A DNA stretch of 64,000 nt from Bacteroidaceae bacterium (GTDB taxonomy: Bacteria; Bacteroidota; Bacteroidia; Bacteroidales; Bacteroidaceae), in assembly GCA_017522915.1 (NCBI GenBank), contig JAFWXX010000029.1, positions 1 to 64,000 of the forward strand, written 5' to 3'. Under the pieces are notes generated by a model that was not told the DNA's origin, did no database searches, and worked only from the letters and a program-made list of their open reading frames with translations. Position 1 is the first letter of the stretch. The number at the start of each line of letters is the position of its first letter. Positions 61,898 to 64,000 of this stretch are shown here, piece after piece. The position numbers and the translations under genes were made by a program.

Positions 61898-63370
61898 ATG
61901 AGAAAATTTACTCTAATAATCGCATGGTTGTTCATTGCAATAGGTGCAATGGCACAGACATTTGTCCAGCCCGAAGTCGGCAAGTTCTATAAAATCAAAG
62001 GTGATCACGGAACGAACCATTGGGTAGCAGTAACTACAGCTGGCAGCAGTGTTGCCATGTCATCAAATGAGGATGCAGCTGCTGTATTTCTAAAGACTAC
62101 TAATGGTTTCCAGGAAGTTACAACAAAGAATTATCTGGGATACACAGGAGGTAAATTTACATTTAATAGTACTGCTCTTAATGTTGAACTCCGTAATACA
62201 GGACAACAGGCAAACAGTGAAGGCAAATATGCAATTGTATCAGGTGGTAACTATATGTATAATAATAGTGATGATGGTATTGCACATGAATCAAGCTCAT
62301 GGCTTGCTATTCCACGTCTTTGGGGTTTTATAGAGGTTGAATATGATGACGAATACAATGGAAAGGTTTTTAGGCTAACAACATACTCTAGTAATAATTT
62401 CAATAAATACCTTTACCAGAAGACCGATGGTACAACAGATTTGTACTATAATGGTACAGATGATGATACACGGGCTTACTGGAAGTTTGAAATGGTAACG
62501 ATGGGTGCATATAATATTAAGAATATACATACAGGACTTTATATTGATGTTTTAACAGGCAATAATGATTTTGTAAATATGAGTGAGACTGCGCCCGGTC
62601 AATATGAGGTTATAACACAGATTGGAACAGAGACTTCGGCTAATGGTAAGTATTATATAAAGAAAGTTGGTGCAAATTGCAGTTTGCACTCAACTGATGG
62701 TAGCGGTAAAGTGAAAGGCTGGGAAGGTGGTGGCCTAGGTAATCAATATGTGTTTACAGAGATTACGGATTTTTCTCACACTCTTAGCATTGGTGCGACC
62801 GGCTATGCGACTCTATGTCTTGGCTTTGATGCTGAAATTCCGGTAATCGACGGTGAAGGAAATGGTGTGTTTATTGCAACACGCAGCACTGTGGCTGGCA
62901 ATGTTCATTTGACGCAGATTGCTGGTGTGTTGCCAGCGAACACTGCTGTTATTGTAAAGGCACCGGCTAATACTGATTGTGAATTTGCATATTCAACTTC
63001 AACCGAAAATTATGCTGATGTTGATGAAAATCTTTTGACGGGTACGCTTTACGACAAGACTGTTACGGGTGAGGCTTATGTACTTGGTATTATTGATGGT
63101 GTAGTAGGTCTTTATAAGGCTACAACAAGCGGATTGGAAGATGGCCGTTTCAAGAATAATGCTAATAAGGCATATTTGCCTGCCGGTAATGTTGCAAATC
63201 AGACTGCTGCATTCTACGGTTTTGATTGGGACGGCACAACAGGCATTGACCAGATAACAGATAACAGAGAACAGAGTACAGCTATCTATGACCTTACAGG
63301 TCGTCGTATAGAGGCTATTACTGCTCCTGGAATCTATGTCGTTAACGGCAAAAAGGTTTTGGTTAAGTGA
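61898..63370 (+). CDS. Secreted surface protein with type 9-like tail
   Basis: This protein of about 490 residues starts MRKFTLIIAWLFIAIGAMAQ, a signal peptide, at 61898. The body is made of small beta-trefoil-like or lectin-like segments (VGKFYKIKGDHGTNHWVAV; YNIKNIHTGLYIDVL; YYIKKVGANCSLHSTDG). A later beta domain contains GATGYATLCLGFDAEIPV, frequent in Prevotella surface proteins. The tail AIYDLTGRRIEAITAPGIYVVNGKK resembles type 9 sorting tails. No enzyme motif is seen. It may bind glycans. A ten-G tract lies in its promoter region. Confidence 0.7.
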   Translation: MRKFTLIIAWLFIAIGAMAQTFVQPEVGKFYKIKGDHGTNHWVAVTTAGSSVAMSSNEDAAAVFLKTTNGFQEVTTKNYLGYTGGKFTFNSTALNVELRNTGQQANSEGKYAIVSGGNYMYNNSDDGIAHESSSWLAIPRLWGFIEVEYDDEYNGKVFRLTTYSSNNFNKYLYQKTDGTTDLYYNGTDDDTRAYWKFEMVTMGAYNIKNIHTGLYIDVLTGNNDFVNMSETAPGQYEVITQIGTETSANGKYYIKKVGANCSLHSTDGSGKVKGWEGGGLGNQYVFTEITDFSHTLSIGATGYATLCLGFDAEIPVIDGEGNGVFIATRSTVAGNVHLTQIAGVLPANTAVIVKAPANTDCEFAYSTSTENYADVDENLLTGTLYDKTVTGEAYVLGIIDGVVGLYKATTSGLEDGRFKNNANKAYLPAGNVANQTAAFYGFDWDGTTGIDQITDNREQSTAIYDLTGRRIEAITAPGIYVVNGKKVLVK

Positions 63371-63387
63371 TTAGAGGTGATATAAAA

Positions 63388-63421
63388 CTGTAACTGCTAA
63401 GGTATGCCCTTGCAGTTACAG
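63388..63421 (+). terminator. Hairpin between the surface protein and the 55-residue peptide
   Basis: CTGTAACTGC and GCAGTTACAG form a perfect stem, but no T run follows. It may only lower readthrough into the small gene or protect mRNA ends. Confidence 0.5.
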
Positions 63422-63453
63422 TAAACATAATAACGAGAAAAACGAAACTAAAT

Positions 63454-63621
63454 ATGAAGAAGACTTATATTTCACCTCTTATGACAGAGGTAAACTTAGA
63501 AGCAGAGCAGATGCTTGCAGCTTCATTGAAAATGGATAATGAAAAGACAGTAGATACCTCAGCACCCGGCAATCAGCTTGGCGGCGGTCACCGCGGTGAA
63601 TGGGGAAATTTGTGGAAGTAA
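63454..63621 (+). CDS. 55-residue peptide with a Trp-rich end
   Basis: The frame starts MKKTYISPLMTEVNLEAEQM and ends GGGHRGEWGNLWK. I recognise this layout (MKKxYxxPxxxxVxxxxEQ, then a variable middle, then RGxWGNLW) from small unnamed proteins common in Prevotella-type genomes. Its leader-like N-terminus, a Gly-Gly stretch at 43-45 and a distinct aromatic core resemble a secreted or modified peptide precursor, but no maturation enzyme is visible here. It lies between the surface protein and a terminator and is probably expressed with it. Confidence 0.65.
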   Translation: MKKTYISPLMTEVNLEAEQMLAASLKMDNEKTVDTSAPGNQLGGGHRGEWGNLWK

Positions 63622-63641
63622 AGAAAACGGAGTTTTCTTTA
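63620..63641 (+). terminator. Terminator-like hairpin after the peptide gene
   Basis: AAAGAAAAC and GTTTTCTTT enclose GGA, giving a stem that overlaps the stop codon of the peptide gene. Confidence 0.6.
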
Positions 63642-63715
63642 CTCGACAGCACGAGCGGTGATAGGTCACGCGTAGTGCGGACGTAGTTCGCACCGCGTGG
63701 GTCACCAAAATCGAG
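63642..63715 (+). repeat. REP-like palindromic repeat, copy 1 of 3
   Basis: CTCGACAGCACGAGC leads into GGTCACGCG, TAGTGCG, a variable loop, CGCACCGCG and TGGGTCACC, ending AAAATCGAG. The outer CTCG/CGAG and the inner GTGCG/CGCAC pair, so the unit folds on itself. Confidence 0.75.
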
Positions 63716-63738
63716 TGTTGTCAAGTAAGGCATTAAGA

Positions 63739-63817
63739 CTCGACAGCACGAGCAGCAACAGGTCGCGCGTAGTGTGGCTTTAGTCACACCGCGCGGGTTG
63801 CAATAGAGCAAAACGAG
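63739..63817 (+). repeat. REP-like palindromic repeat, copy 2 of 3
   Basis: The same unit with paired changes: GGTCGCGCG, TAGTGTG, loop, CACACCGCG and CGGGTTGC, ending AAAACGAG. Where one arm changes (GTGCG to GTGTG), the other changes too (CGCAC to CACAC). Confidence 0.75.
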
Positions 63818-63852
63818 TCAATGGGGCTGGAATTAATCCACAATTTACCTAT

Positions 63853-63922
63853 CGCGAGTTTTGCAGCAACAGGTCACGCGTAGTGCGCCTTAGTTCGCAC
63901 CGCACGGGTCACCAAAAGCGAG
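63853..63922 (+). repeat. REP-like palindromic repeat, copy 3 of 3
   Basis: GCGAGTTTTGCAGCAACA leads to GGTCACGCG, TAGTGCG, loop, CGCACCGCA and CGGGTCACC, ending AAAAGCGAG. From here to 64000 the sequence is AT-rich without a gene. Confidence 0.75.
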
Positions 63923-64000
63923 AGTTACTGAGTAGAATAATATAATAGAATATAAGTTATATAGTGATTTTTTCATTATAATATTGAGGTTCAGGAGGCT

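Noticed and set aside
63479-63811. 110-residue minus-strand frame over the peptide gene and repeats
   Set aside because: It reads through two palindromic repeats and the opposite strand of the small peptide gene.
63642-63922. Possible CRISPR array from the three repeats at the window end
   Set aside because: Only three units of 70-79 bases with self-pairing arms; this is a REP-like pattern, not repeat-spacer.

Overview
The window reads as chromosome of an anaerobic gut-type Bacteroidales bacterium, most like Prevotella or its relatives. The reasons are Bacteroidota-style promoters (TTTG, a spacer of about 20, then TAnnTTTG) ahead of several genes, secreted proteins ending in a type 9-secretion-like tail (GIYDLxGRRV...GIYIVDGKK), BACON domains, DUF1573, DUF4301 and DUF4919 families, a phoH-purC-aroE run, and an [FeFe] hydrogenase with its maturases. 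No rRNA, tRNA or CRISPR array was seen.

Layout. 1-3.7 kb: a HipA-like kinase/DUF3037 pair, a 450-base block of nested palindromic repeats, a GMP synthetase with a collapsed amidotransferase domain, and mscL. 4-13.4 kb: a very large secreted M60-like metalloprotease, gapA, and a GH35 beta-galactosidase lipoprotein. 13.4-23.9 kb, mostly minus strand: a small heat-shock protein with a cysteine-rich insert, an M3 peptidase, a chorismatase-like protein, an AlaX-type editing protein, a nuclease-like protein, a HAD nucleotidase, then mtgA, DUF4919, a GH13 amylase and fabD. 24.2-31.1 kb: an SLC13 transporter, a LysR regulator, a secreted esterase, DUF1573 and a RelA-type ppGpp synthetase.

31.2-50.6 kb is an AT-rich accessory island, entirely on the minus strand, between core genes and ending next to a truncated tyrosine integrase. 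Its centre (35.7-49.5 kb) is a tightly packed gene train. In transcription order it holds a C39-like cysteine protease, two dynamin-like GTPases, an Hsp70/actin-fold ATPase, a small P-loop GTPase, a zinc-ribbon/coiled-coil/membrane/BACON protein, two small membrane proteins, a membrane BACON protein with a DnaJ-like zinc finger, a sigma factor, two short proteins (one anti-sigma-like), an M48-type membrane protease and a DUF2971 protein. Three consecutive membrane proteins share an N-terminal motif. I read this as a candidate undescribed membrane-associated GTPase/chaperone/protease system, possibly for defence or envelope stress; its function is inferred, not shown.

50.8-61.4 kb returns to core genes: DUF4301, an AraC regulator, a TIGR01212-type radical SAM protein, aroE-purC-phoH-[FeFe] hydrogenase on the minus strand, and divergent hydE-hydG. 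61.5-64 kb has a candidate rod-shaped RNA with a terminator, a surface protein behind a ten-G tract, a 55-residue peptide gene, and three palindromic repeats related to those at 1.4-1.8 kb.
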